A stretch of 11,388 bases of DNA from Candidatus Fermentibacterales bacterium. Its GTDB lineage: Bacteria; Fermentibacterota; Fermentibacteria; Fermentibacterales; JAFGKQ01. The DNA lies in contig JAFGKQ010000119.1 of NCBI GenBank assembly GCA_016928495.1, forward strand, positions 1-11,388, read 5' to 3'. This document shows, in pieces, positions 1 to 7,800 of this stretch (positions are counted from its first letter, which is position 1; every line of letters starts with the position of its first letter). The translations under genes were made by a program, and so were the position numbers. A model generated the notes under the pieces. That model was not told the origin of the DNA. It saw only the letters and a program-made list of their open reading frames with translations, and searched no databases.

Positions 1-660
1 GAGGCCAGTCTCTCGCATAACGGAGTCCTGTTCCTGGATGAGCTCCCGGAGTTCCGCCAGTCCGCCCTCGAAGTCCTGAGACAGCCCATGGAGGACGGCT
101 ACGTGACGATATCAAGAGCCTCGACCTCGACGACCTACCCTGCCAGGTTCATGCTCGCCGCGGCCATGAACCCCTGCCCGTGCGGCTTCATGACTGACGG
201 AAGGAAGCCATGTACCTGCACTGCCCCTCAGATCCAGAAGTACCTGAACAGGATCTCGGGCCCTCTCCTGGACAGGATCGACATCCACATCGAGGTCGCC
301 GGGGTCCGCTACAGCGATCTGAGCGGCTCCTCACCCTCAGGGGTCTCGTCGCTCGAGATGGCAGACCGTGTTCTCGCGGCCCGGAACAGGCAGTCAAGCA
401 GGTTCTCGGGCACCAGGGCGGTATACTGCAATGCCCAGATGACCCCTCGTCAGATCAGGGAGGTCTGCCGGACCTCCCGGGCAGTGTCCTCCCTGCTCGA
501 GGCGGCGATCGACAGGTATGGCTTCTCGGCCAGGGCGTACGACAGGATACTGAAGGTCGCTAGGACTATCGCCGACATCGAGGAGAGCCAGTCGATAGCC
601 GCCGATCACGTAGCGGAGGCGATCCAGTACAGGGCCCTGGACAGGGACTACTGGGCCTGA
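1..660 (+). CDS. comM: ComM/YifB family Mg-chelatase-like AAA+ ATPase, C-terminal part (5' end outside window)
   Basis: The reading frame is open from the first base and ends in TGA at 658-660, giving 219 visible residues of a protein usually about 500 long. The Lon-like N-domain and Walker A therefore lie off the left edge. Visible are the Walker B stretch [10 protein letters not shown] (about 9-18), [11 protein letters not shown], the sensor-1 region [10 protein letters not shown] (about 54-63) with a family-typical cysteine cluster (C59, C61, C71, C73), [15 protein letters not shown] (about 85-99), and the C-terminal Mg_chelatase_C domain with [17 protein letters not shown] (about 176-192). 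In Proteobacteria ComM is a hexameric helicase that drives branch migration during integration of transformed DNA. The widespread homologues in non-competent bacteria have less certain roles. The gene converges on znuB and overlaps its 3' end by 13 bp, leaving no room for an intergenic terminator. Family assignment is firm; the function in this organism is inferred. Confidence 0.96.
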   Translation, partial: EASLSHNGVLFLDELPEFRQSALEVLRQPMEDGYVTISRASTSTTYPARFMLAAAMNPCPCGFMTDGRKPCTCTAPQIQKYLNRISGPLLDRIDIHIEVAGVRYSDLSGSSPSGVSSLEMADRVLAARNRQSSRFSGTRAVYCNAQMTPRQIREVCRTSRAVSSLLEAAIDRYGFSARAYDRILKVARTIADIEESQSIAADHVAEAIQYRALDRDYWA

Positions 661-1484
661 AGGCTCTCCGAAGCCCGCCTCGCCCTTCCCGTCCTCGCCG
701 CGAGCAGCGCCAGGAAGTAGACCAGACCGGAGACCAGGATTATCACGGCGCCCGTGGGAAGGTCGAGGACCCAGGCCAGAGCCAGCCCCGCCAGCATGAA
801 GGCGGCTGAGAGAGCCACCGACAGGATCATCATGGCCCTGACGGTTCTCAGGAACAACCTCGCCACGGAAGCCGGTATCGTCATCATCGCGATTACCATT
901 ATCAGGCCCGCTATCCTCACCAGCATCACCACGCTCAGTGCGGTGAGGCAGACCATGAGCATGAACAGGGCCCTGACCCTGAGTCCGTTGGCGCGCGCGA
1001 ACTCGGGGTCGTAGGAGACCGCTACCAGACGCCTGAACAGAGCTCCGACCAGGGCGAGGATCACCACGTCCAGGGAGGCCATGAGCAGCAGGTCGCTGCG
1101 GGTGACCGAGAGAATGCTGCCGAAGAGGTAGCTCATCAGGTCGACCGCATACCCCGGAGCCAGGCGTATGAAAACGAGGCCGAGCGCCATCCCGATTGCC
1201 CAGAAAGCGGCTATGACCGTGTCGGAGCGCTTCGGGTTGCAGCTCGAGATGGCGCCTATGCCCAGCCCGGAGCCCAGGCTGAACAGCGCTGCACCTGCGA
1301 GAGGGTGGATCCCGACCAGGTAGGACAGGCCGAGGCCCCCGAAGGCCGCGTGAGCGATGCTGCCCGTGAGGGCCGACATGCGGTTGACGACCACCAGGGT
1401 CCCGACGACGCCGCAGGCTATGGAGCCCAGCATCGCGGCAGCGATAGCGTTCTGCATGAACGCGTGGCCGAGCGCCTCCGTCAT
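648..1484 (-). CDS. znuB: Zinc/manganese-type ABC transporter permease (ZnuB-like, ABC-3 family)
   Basis: This 278-residue polytopic membrane protein has about eight hydrophobic segments and the ABC-3 family layout: an N-terminal region like [20 protein letters not shown], then [20 protein letters not shown], then the cytoplasmic coupling region [15 protein letters not shown], then a long [15 protein letters not shown] segment. It would form the inner-membrane channel through which the metal delivered by ZnuA passes, powered by ZnuC. The frame stays open to an ATG at 1550, which would overlap znuC by 56 bp. The ATG at 1484 is preferred because a GAGG Shine-Dalgarno (1496-1493) lies 8 nt upstream and overlaps the znuC stop, and because the family N-terminus begins here. 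It is the last gene of the znuA-znuC-znuB operon, with a 10-nt gap after znuC. Metal specificity (Zn versus Mn or Fe) cannot be proven from the permease alone. Confidence 0.93.
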   Translation of the reverse strand: MTEALGHAFMQNAIAAAMLGSIACGVVGTLVVVNRMSALTGSIAHAAFGGLGLSYLVGIHPLAGAALFSLGSGLGIGAISSCNPKRSDTVIAAFWAIGMALGLVFIRLAPGYAVDLMSYLFGSILSVTRSDLLLMASLDVVILALVGALFRRLVAVSYDPEFARANGLRVRALFMLMVCLTALSVVMLVRIAGLIMVIAMMTIPASVARLFLRTVRAMMILSVALSAAFMLAGLALAWVLDLPTGAVIILVSGLVYFLALLAARTGRARRASESLQAQ

Positions 1485-1497
1485 CCGCCCTTCCTCA
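1485..1497 (-). promoter_or_regulatory. Shine-Dalgarno of znuB overlapping the znuC stop
   Basis: On the minus strand, TGA of znuC (1497-1495) is embedded in TGAGGAAGGGCGG, followed at once by the ATG at 1484. The GAGG core sits 8 nt before the ATG. This decides the start in favour of 1484 over the upstream in-frame ATG at 1550, and suggests translational coupling of permease to ATPase. Confidence 0.7.
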
Positions 1498-2316
1498 CTG
1501 ATCGTCCGCAGAGCGGCTGTGAGTCCCGAGGACCCTGTGAGGAACGCCATGCGTGATCAGATCCACCGGGCAGCCGTATGCCCTCGCGAGGTCCGCCTCG
1601 AGGAGCTTTTCCCCGTGCCGGAAGAGCTGGACGTTCATGCAGGCTATGCTCTTGATCTGAGTCGACACGGCTCCGACGTCGTGCGTCACCATCAGGATGG
1701 TCACGCCGCTCTCGTTGAGCTCGTGAAAGATGGTGTAGACGCTGTCCTGGCTCGCGCTATCGACGCTGGCAACCGGCTCGTCGAGCAGGAGCAGCCGGGG
1801 GCTGCCGACCAGCGCCCTGGCGATGAGCATCCTCTGCCGCTGTCCGCCCGAGAGGGAGGAGACGCTCTCAGAGGCGAGCTCGGAGATGCCGAGACGGGAC
1901 ATCATCTCGAGGGCGGTCTCTCTGTCTCTTCGCCTGCCTCCTCGCGGGCCGCCGTGCCCTATCCTGCCCATGAGCACGACCTCGAGGACGGAGGCCGGGA
2001 AGTCCCCTGCCGAGGTAGTGAGCTGAGGCACGTATCCAACGAGGCTAAGGGCCTGCGAGGGGTCCCTGCCGAAGACCCTGACGCTGCCGCTCGAAGGCCT
2101 GACCAGCCCGAGTATCAGCCGGAGGAGAGTGGTCTTGCCGCCTCCGTTCGGGCCCAGTATCGCGATGTAGTCACCCTGCTCCACGCGGAGATCCACGTCC
2201 CTCAGGACCTGGTGGCCGGCTCCGGCGGACGCGAGGGAACCATACTGGAAGGAGACCTCTCTCAGCAGAACGGCGGGAGCGCCCCCGGAAAGGTCCTCGC
2301 GGGCCGGCCCCGTCAT
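1495..2316 (-). CDS. znuC: Zinc-type ABC transporter ATP-binding protein (ZnuC-like)
   Basis: This 273-residue ABC ATPase has every catalytic motif intact: Walker A GPNGGGKT (55-62), Q-loop Q98 in YVPQ, signature LSGGQ (155-159), Walker B LLLLDEP (175-181) and H-loop H212 in VTHD. The segment YVPQLTTSAGDFPASVLEVVLMGR is typical of the Znu/Mnt metal-importer subfamily. So is the C-terminal CPVDLITHGVPHRVLGTH, a histidine-containing tail after the nucleotide-binding domain. It would dimerise on the cytoplasmic face of ZnuB and couple ATP hydrolysis to metal import. The ATG at 2316 is separated from the znuA stop (2320-2318) by a single base (TGA-C-ATG), and a GGGGAG lies about 10 nt upstream inside znuA, so the two genes are very probably translationally coupled. 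It has a normal length for the family and shows no sign of decay. Confidence 0.95.
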   Translation of the reverse strand: MTGPAREDLSGGAPAVLLREVSFQYGSLASAGAGHQVLRDVDLRVEQGDYIAILGPNGGGKTTLLRLILGLVRPSSGSVRVFGRDPSQALSLVGYVPQLTTSAGDFPASVLEVVLMGRIGHGGPRGGRRRDRETALEMMSRLGISELASESVSSLSGGQRQRMLIARALVGSPRLLLLDEPVASVDSASQDSVYTIFHELNESGVTILMVTHDVGAVSTQIKSIACMNVQLFRHGEKLLEADLARAYGCPVDLITHGVPHRVLGTHSRSADDQ

Positions 2317-2317
2317 G

Positions 2318-3265
2318 TCAGAGGTTCTCCCCGAGCACTCTCGCGACCTCCAGCAGGTTCTCGGCCCAGTCCTCCGCGAGGGGGTCTATGGTTATCAGAT
2401 CGATTCCCAGCTCGGATGCGATGCGCTCCGCGGGTCTGGCGTCGAACTGAGGCTGCACGAACAGGGCGCGGATGCCCAGGGAGTCGGCAACCTCGAGCCA
2501 GCGACCCATTGCCGATGGTGACGGCTCGCTCCCTCCGGACTCCAGCGGGAGCTGCAGCAGGCCGAACTCGTCCGCAAAGTAGCCCCATGAGGGGTGGTAG
2601 ACTGCAAAGGTCCTTCCGCGCACAGGCTCGAGCACTGCCGAAATCGCGGCCTCGAGGGAGTCCAGCTCCCGCTCGAACTCGTCGAGAGCGAGAAGGTATG
2701 AACCCTCACCCTCGGGGTCCAGAGCCACGAGCGTCCGGGTCACTACCACCGCCTGGCTCTCGACCAGGGCGGGAGAGAGCCAGACGTGGGGATCGGGCAT
2801 GCCCCCGTGGTCGTGCTCGCCGTCCGGGGAACCGGCGCTTTCCGGTCCGTCGGAGCTCCACCGCTCGATGCTCCTCCGATCGATGCCCGAGTGGGTCGGG
2901 ACGATAGCCAGCCCGGGGCTGGCCGAGGCTATCCTCGGGACCCAGGCCTGCTCGAACGGGACGCCGATCGTGAAGTAGACGTCGGCACGGGAGACCGTTG
3001 CGATGTCGCCGGGGGTGGGCTCGTAGGTCGCAGGGCTGTGGCCCGGGCTCACCAGCACGTGCACGGATCCGGTCCTTCCGGCGCCGAGGCGTTCGACGAA
3101 GTACCTCTGGGGCAACAGGCTGACCACGACCTCAACGGGGCGGTCGCGGGCATCCCGCGATCGGGCATCTTCCCCGGGCACCCTTCCGCATCCGGCGTGG
3201 ATGAGCAGTGACGCACCGGTGAGAAGAAGAACCGGGCACCTTCGGGACGACTCGCAGCCGCGCAT
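2318..3265 (-). CDS. znuA: Periplasmic metal-binding protein of the zinc ABC transporter (ZnuA-like, cluster A-I), probable lipoprotein
   Basis: This 315-residue solute-binding protein begins with a basic n-region and a hydrophobic stretch ending in LLIHAGC (C26), a plausible though imperfect lipobox that would anchor it to a membrane. Family landmarks are SPGHSPATYEPTP (73-85), ADVYFTIGVPFEQAW (94-108), a short acidic/histidine insert GEHDHGG (149-155), DPHVWLSP (158-165), YHPSWGYFADEFGL (223-236) and IDPLAEDW (293-300). H160, H224 and D294 fall at the expected metal-ligand places. The usual first ligand (SPHxYE) is alanine here, and H76 lies three residues earlier. The ATG at 3265 was chosen because AAGGAG (3279-3274) stands 8 nt upstream and a signal sequence begins there. 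The open frame upstream to 3514 runs antisense to yggS and lacks any such signal. It is the first gene of znuACB. Zinc is the likeliest substrate; manganese is the alternative. Confidence 0.93.
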   Translation of the reverse strand: MRGCESSRRCPVLLLTGASLLIHAGCGRVPGEDARSRDARDRPVEVVVSLLPQRYFVERLGAGRTGSVHVLVSPGHSPATYEPTPGDIATVSRADVYFTIGVPFEQAWVPRIASASPGLAIVPTHSGIDRRSIERWSSDGPESAGSPDGEHDHGGMPDPHVWLSPALVESQAVVVTRTLVALDPEGEGSYLLALDEFERELDSLEAAISAVLEPVRGRTFAVYHPSWGYFADEFGLLQLPLESGGSEPSPSAMGRWLEVADSLGIRALFVQPQFDARPAERIASELGIDLITIDPLAEDWAENLLEVARVLGENL

Positions 3266-3388
3266 GGGGTCTGCTCCTTCCGCAGACTGGCTTGCCTCTC
3301 TTGTCAGAGTGCAAGAATACTGCAGGCCGTCTTCCGGTGCCAGGCTGCAGGTTTGAGGATGCCCGACGGGCGACCATATTCGGGCATC
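3266..3388. promoter_or_regulatory. Divergent control region between znuA (-) and yggS (+)
   Basis: These 123 bp separate two divergent genes, so promoters in both directions are expected. Toward znuA there is a possible -10, TATTCT, on the minus strand (3319-3314), but no convincing -35. It would leave a leader of about 40 nt carrying the AAGGAG ribosome site. Toward yggS, TTGAGG (3353-3358) and CATATT (3375-3380) are 16 bp apart, but would start transcription almost at the yggS ATG. Two dyads lie here: an imperfect one, CTGCAGgCC (3320-3328) against GGCTGCAG (3343-3350), and a perfect 8-bp pair at 3358-3365 and 3381-3388. They are candidate operators, for example for a metal-responsive repressor. 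No known Zur-box consensus is recognisable. Promoter calls are weak. Confidence 0.4.
3358..3388. repeat. Inverted repeat abutting the yggS start codon
   Basis: GATGCCCG (3358-3365) and CGGGCATC (3381-3388) are perfect 8-bp reverse complements separated by 15 bases. The right arm ends directly before the ATG at 3389. The left arm also starts a smaller palindrome, GCCCG-A-CGGGC (3361-3371), so three related CGGGC/GCCCG units lie within 31 bp and alternative pairings are possible. It could be a protein operator or an RNA hairpin that affects yggS initiation. There is no T-run, so it is not a typical terminator. Confidence 0.5.
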
Positions 3389-4105
3389 ATGGCCGTAACC
3401 GTTGATTCCGTGAGAGAGAATCTCGATCGAGCCCGCGCGGAGATCGGGAGCGCTCTCGGACGCTCCGGCGCGCCCGCCAGGGAGGTCAGGATCATGGCCG
3501 TCACCAAGACCCATCCCCCTGAGGTCGTCCTATCGGTTCTGCGTGCCGGCATCCGCATCATCGGAGAGAACAGGACGAGCGAAGGGGGAAGGAAGGTAGC
3601 GGCCATCGGCCGGAAGGCTGCCGAATGGCACATGATCGGCCCCCTGCACCGGAGCGAGGTCAGGCGCGCGGTCCGCGACTTCGACTGGATAGACTCGATA
3701 GACAGACCCGCTCTGCTGCCGGAGATAGCGTCCCGTCTCGCTTCCAGCGAGAGTCCCGGTGCGGAGGCCGTCCCGGGCATGCTGCTCGAGGTCAACACCT
3801 CCGGCGAGGCCTCCAAGCACGGCCTGGATCCGGACCGATCCAGTCTGGCGGAGGTCCTGGGCAGGGCAGGAGATCTGGGGCTGTCCATCGCGGGGCTGTT
3901 CACCGTCGGGCCCCTGACGAGCGACGAGTCGGAGTCCCGCCGTGCCTTCGCTGCCCTCCGGGAGCTGAGGGACTCTCTGAGAGCCAGCGTCTGCCCCACC
4001 CTGACCGAGCTCTCCATGGGGATGAGCGATGACTTCCATCTCGCGGTCATCGAGGGTGCCACTATCGTCAGGCTCGGAAGGTACCTCCTCGGCGACAGGG
4101 GTTAG
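3389..4105 (+). CDS. yggS: YggS/PLPBP family pyridoxal-phosphate-binding homeostasis protein
   Basis: This 238-residue, single-domain alanine-racemase-like TIM barrel has the length usual for YggS/PROSC proteins. These bind PLP without known catalysis and keep free PLP and amino-acid/keto-acid pools in balance. The PLP lysine is K40 in RIMAVTKTHPPE. Other family landmarks are IIGENR (58-62), EWHMIGPLH (79-87), LLEVNTSGEASKHGL (132-146) and the phosphate-binding C-terminal block LSMGMSDDFHLAVIEGATIVRLGRYLLGDR (208-237). Two normally conserved spots differ: GENR instead of GENY/F, and LHRSEVR where LQ(S/x)NK is usual. The ATG at 3389 best matches the family N-terminus but has no clear Shine-Dalgarno. 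In-frame alternatives are an ATG at 3359 and a TTG at 3353, which would add 10-12 residues. It is divergent from znuA and 116 bp upstream of divIVA, a linkage reminiscent of the Gram-positive ylmE-divIVA cluster. Confidence 0.94.
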   Translation: MAVTVDSVRENLDRARAEIGSALGRSGAPAREVRIMAVTKTHPPEVVLSVLRAGIRIIGENRTSEGGRKVAAIGRKAAEWHMIGPLHRSEVRRAVRDFDWIDSIDRPALLPEIASRLASSESPGAEAVPGMLLEVNTSGEASKHGLDPDRSSLAEVLGRAGDLGLSIAGLFTVGPLTSDESESRRAFAALRELRDSLRASVCPTLTELSMGMSDDFHLAVIEGATIVRLGRYLLGDRG

Positions 4106-4221
4106 GGCCGCGGGTTCCGCCTCAGCTTGCAGCGCCAGATCGCCTCGGGTATCTTCGAACGACGCCCGCGGGAGATCGGTGTTCCGGGCTCACAACCCCG
4201 ATTGCCGTGATTGGTGGATGA
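4106..4221 (+). promoter_or_regulatory. yggS-divIVA intergenic region with a possible sigma70-type promoter
   Basis: The 116-bp gap contains TTGCAG (4127-4132) and TATCTT (4150-4155) with an ideal 17-bp spacer, a passable -35/-10 pair that would give divIVA a leader of about 60 nt. A small stem GCGG-GTT-CCGC (4110-4120) follows the yggS stop but has no U-tract, so termination there is doubtful. GGTGG (4213-4217), 4 nt before the divIVA ATG, may serve as ribosome site. No gene or RNA is recognised. All calls are from motif inspection only. Confidence 0.3.
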
Positions 4222-4785
4222 ATGGACAAGGAACCGGAGAAGAAGAGAAGCGTTCGGATGACGCCGCTGGACATACGCAGACAGCGTTTCCGCAAGGCCA
4301 TGAGGGGATACGATCCTGCCGAGGTAGAGGCTTTCCTCGAGATGCTCGCAGGCGCCTGGGAGGAGCTGACCGATGGCGCGGAGTCCAGGGAGAGGGAGCT
4401 CTCGGTGCTGAGGGCCAGGGCATCGGACTTCGATCGCATGGAGAGCGCCGTGAGGGAGGCGCTCGTCGTCCAGCAGCGGAGCGCCTCGAAGGCCAGGGAG
4501 GATGCGGAGAAGGAGGCCGAGCTGATCGTAATGGACGGCGAGGTCAAGGCCGCCAATCTCGTCAACGAAGCCAGGGAGCGTATGCAGGTCCTCATGGAGA
4601 CCGTGCGCGAGCTTCAGGACAGGAGGATGGCGATCATCGCCCAGATGAGGGCCTTCCTCACCGCGCAGGACAAGATGCTCGAACTGGAGGAAGGCAGGAT
4701 CAGGGAGGAGACCCTGCCCGAAAGGGAGAGGCTCCCCGACGAGGAAGAAGGGGATGGTCCGATCCTCGAGCTATCCGAGCTCTGA
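4222..4785 (+). CDS. divIVA: DivIVA domain protein (coiled-coil polarity/cell-division factor)
   Basis: This 187-residue cytosolic protein opens with the DivIVA lipid-binding signature: MTPLDIRRQRFRKAMRGYDPAEVEAFL (13-39), with the family F23/R24, RGYD (28-31), EV and FL positions all present. A long, charged, heptad-like helix (about residues 45-160) rich in E, R, K, A and L follows, predicted to form a parallel coiled coil. An acidic tail EEEGDGPILELSEL closes the protein. DivIVA proteins bind negatively curved membrane at poles and septa and recruit partners for division, growth or secretion. They are typical of Firmicutes and Actinobacteria but are also found in some Gram-negative phyla. 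It lies behind yggS and 57 bp ahead of porU on the same strand, so cotranscription with the secretion genes is possible. The ATG at 4222 has GGTGG at 4-nt spacing. M13 is a less likely start, since it would begin inside the signature. Confidence 0.9.
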   Translation: MDKEPEKKRSVRMTPLDIRRQRFRKAMRGYDPAEVEAFLEMLAGAWEELTDGAESRERELSVLRARASDFDRMESAVREALVVQQRSASKAREDAEKEAELIVMDGEVKAANLVNEARERMQVLMETVRELQDRRMAIIAQMRAFLTAQDKMLELEEGRIREETLPERERLPDEEEGDGPILELSEL

Positions 4786-4831
4786 GAGCGCTGCCATGTC
4801 TGGAGTCGCGAGCTTCTCGAGACAGTTCTGA

Positions 4832-4845
4832 GAGGAGATCCGTTG
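4832..4845 (+). promoter_or_regulatory. Strong Shine-Dalgarno fixing a TTG start for porU
   Basis: GAGGAG (4832-4837) lies 5 nt before TTG at 4843. The frame starting there immediately encodes a basic residue and a hydrophobic signal-peptide core. No in-frame ATG nearby offers both, so the TTG start is preferred. Confidence 0.65.
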
Positions 4846-7800
4846 CCCCGGTCTTCCCCGCTTCCCCTGGCTCTGATCCTGCTGGTCGCAGGCGCAGCCC
4901 CGGGGAGCTTCGACGGTCCGGTGCCCGGCTTCGCCCCGGCATCCGACGGCAGAACCGCAGACCCGGAAGCCTCTTCGGAGCGCTGTGCGGCTCTGCCAGG
5001 GAGGACTCTCTACAGCTATCCGGTGCCGGAGCTCGTGGCAGTCGGTGGGCTGCCCACCGGGCTGGTCGGCTTCACTGCCCCGGGGTGCGGGCTCGCGAGC
5101 GCTGGCGGCGACGGCAGCTCCAGCGAGCATGTTCTCCTGCCATCCAGGCTGGCATTCTTCTCGGTGCCTTTCGGAGTCAGGGCAGGGCTCTCCGTCACGG
5201 CGAACGGGGTCCAGCGCCTGACCGCAGAAGGCGCAGTGGCCCTCGTCACTCCGACGCCATCGGGAGACCGCTTCACTGCCGCTGCGGACGGCAATCTCCC
5301 GTCGTCATGGGCCGAGCTGGTCAGCGTATCGGACTACAGGGGGATCAGGCTTGCCGCAGTGAGGATCAACCCGGTGATCCTCTCGGCCGACTGGGGCGGG
5401 TTGTGCACTGCCAGAGGGCTCCGGATATCCCTGGACTACGGCGCTGCAGCCGGATCCCCGGTCCGGGCCCCGGGCGAGGAGGCCCGCTTCTACGACCTCC
5501 TGCTCGAGGGCGGCAGCATGGTCTGGCGCTCGACATCCGCGAGGGAGCAGGCGGACAGCCCCTTCTGGGGAAGGCCATGGGCCAGGATACAGGTCGATAC
5601 CACCGGCATCTATAGACTCCGAGGCCACGACGTCCCCTGGGCCGTCGGCCAGTCTGCGTCCGGCCTGGCGCTCTACTGCGGAAGGGGCAGGGAGATGGAC
5701 GAGAGCCGGCCCTGGTCGGACGCCTACTCGCCCGTCCCGGTCAGCATCGCCGTCGATGATGGCGGAGACGGCATCCTGGACGAGGAGGACACGATCCTGT
5801 TCCATGGCCGGGGGCTCTCATGGTGGGAGGCCTCAGCCGACAGCATGCCGGAGCACTACACGCACCGATACGATGAAGAGAACTGCTACTGGCTAACATG
5901 GGGCGGCGAGGGCGGCAGCTTCATGGACACCCTGAGCGGAGCCATAACGGGTGAGCCAGCTCTGCCAGCCGAGCATCTCGGAATGTCACACTTCGAGGTA
6001 GAGGCGGTCTGGATGCTCAACTTCGTTGACAGCGACTGGGTCTGGGACAGGAATTCCGGCTCCGGTACCCAGTGGCTCTACCACCTCTTCGAGTTGCCCG
6101 AGTGCAGTGGAGAGGGCTACGTACGGCTGCTTCTCAGGTCCGAGGACGGCGGCAGGCACGCGATAAGGGTCTACCTGGACCAGGAGATGATAGGCGAGGC
6201 AAGCTGGATCGGCACCTCTCCCTTCGTTCCCGTCTTCCCCTGTTCCACGCTGGAGCAGGGAAGCGCCAGACTGGGCGTGGAGATCATCAGAGAGAGCTCT
6301 TCCGAGACGATCGTGCTGGACTGGTTCGACGTCTTCTACCGGAGACCGAACAACGCGGTCCCCGGCCTCCCTATTCCCCTTGACTCGTGGAACCTCACGG
6401 GGCGGCGCCGTCTGGACTGGGGCGCTCCCCTCGATGACATGCTGGTGGTGGTGACCAGGGGTGACAGCTCCGCCTCCCTGGTCTCGACCGGGCAGGGAGC
6501 CACCTCCTTCGAGCTGGACCTGCCGGAGCCCGGAGGCCGGCTGCTCTACGTGATCTCCGAGGATGACCTGCTCTCACCGCTGAGCATCGAGGAGGCGGCC
6601 CCCGGACGCATCATGGGCACTCTCTCCGGGGCCAGGGCCCTCTACGTGGCGGCCGATCATCTCGCCTCTGACGTACGGCCGCTGGCGGATCGTGACGGCT
6701 GGGGAGAGGTCGTCACCACGACCGAGGTATACGACGAGCTGAACGGCGGGGTCAGGGACCCTCATGCGATAAGGGCCCTCGCAGACCAGGCCGTGTCCTC
6801 GTGGGACCCTGCCCCGACGGACGTCATCCTTGTTGGCTCGGGCCACTACGACCCCCGAGGGCACCAGACCACCAGGATATCCTACATAGAGCCTCTCTTC
6901 ACGTCCGGCGGCTACGTCATGGACGATCTCTTCGGGACGATCTCCGGGGACTCCGTCCTCCCCCAGGTGGCCATCTCACGAATGAGCATCTCGTCAAGGT
7001 CCGAGCTCCAGCTCCTGGTCGGGCTCTCGCTCTCCTACTGGGCCGGGGAGGCTTCCGGAGACTGGCAGGCGAGAGTCATCGGGGCGGCGGATGACGAGAG
7101 GTCCGGAAGCTACAGCCAGGACGAGGTGGTTCATACCCAGGACATGGAGGAGACGCTCGAGGGCTATCTGCCGTCACGCTTCGAGAGCATGAAGCACTAC
7201 CTGATCTTCTATGACTGGGACGAGCTCTGGAACAAGCCCGAGGCCAGGCAGGACCTGAGGGAGCTCTGGAGCGAGGGCGCGCTGCTCTTCCTCTACCTCG
7301 GGCACGGGGGTTTCGACCAGGTTGCGGACGAGGGCCTGATGTACCTCGAGGATGCCGATCTTCTTTCCTGCGGCAGCAGGCTTCCCATCGCCTTCTTCGG
7401 TTCCTGTTCCGTGGGGGAGTTCCACAGCCCGCTCCACTCCTGCCTGGCTCAGGAGGTCACGACCTGCCCCGGAGGAGGAGCGATCGCGGGAATAGGAGCC
7501 ACCGGACCCACGGGAGCCTCGTCCAATGCCAGCCTCATCAGGACCTGGCTCGACCTGATCCTCCCGAGCTCAGCGCCGGACGTGAGCATGGGTCAGGCTC
7601 TGCTCGTCGCGAAGCTGCTCAACGGCTACACGGTCAACGATGCGCAGTACGTCCTCTTCGGGGATGGCAGCATACAACCCGCGGTTCCCTCCGAGTCGGG
7701 CTTCCATCTCGACTGCAGCGGGTTCCATACGGGCGAGCCGGCGGTGATCTCGGGCATCTGCCCCGCCACCGGAGTCGCGACCGTCCAGGCGTTCGAGTCC

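Noticed and set aside
662-675. Small stem GGCT-CTCCGA-AGCC after comM as a terminator
   Set aside because: It has only four base pairs, no T-run, and lies within the znuB coding region.
1357-2907. Long open frame (516 codons) on the plus strand antisense to znuB, znuC and znuA
   Set aside because: It lies opposite three clear transporter genes. Its translation is low-complexity Arg/Pro/Gly/Ala-rich with no domain, which is usual for high-G+C shadow frames.
3317-3339. TGGCAC on the minus strand upstream of znuA as a sigma-54 -24 element
   Set aside because: The nearest TGC is too far away: GG to GC is 18 bases rather than about 10. The -24/-12 geometry fails.
3266-3514. N-terminal extension of znuA to an upstream start at 3514
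   Set aside because: The extra 83 residues are antisense to yggS and show no signal peptide. The ATG at 3265 has AAGGAG 8 nt upstream and begins the signal sequence.
4796-4831. Eleven-codon open frame (MSGVASFSRQF) just before porU as a leader peptide
   Set aside because: It has no ribosome site of its own and no attenuator-like stems or repeated regulatory codons. A frame this short is expected by chance.
4029-5615. Long open frame (528 codons) spanning the end of yggS, divIVA and the start of porU
   Set aside because: It crosses three recognised genes in another frame, and its product is compositionally biased (R, G, S) with no family resemblance.
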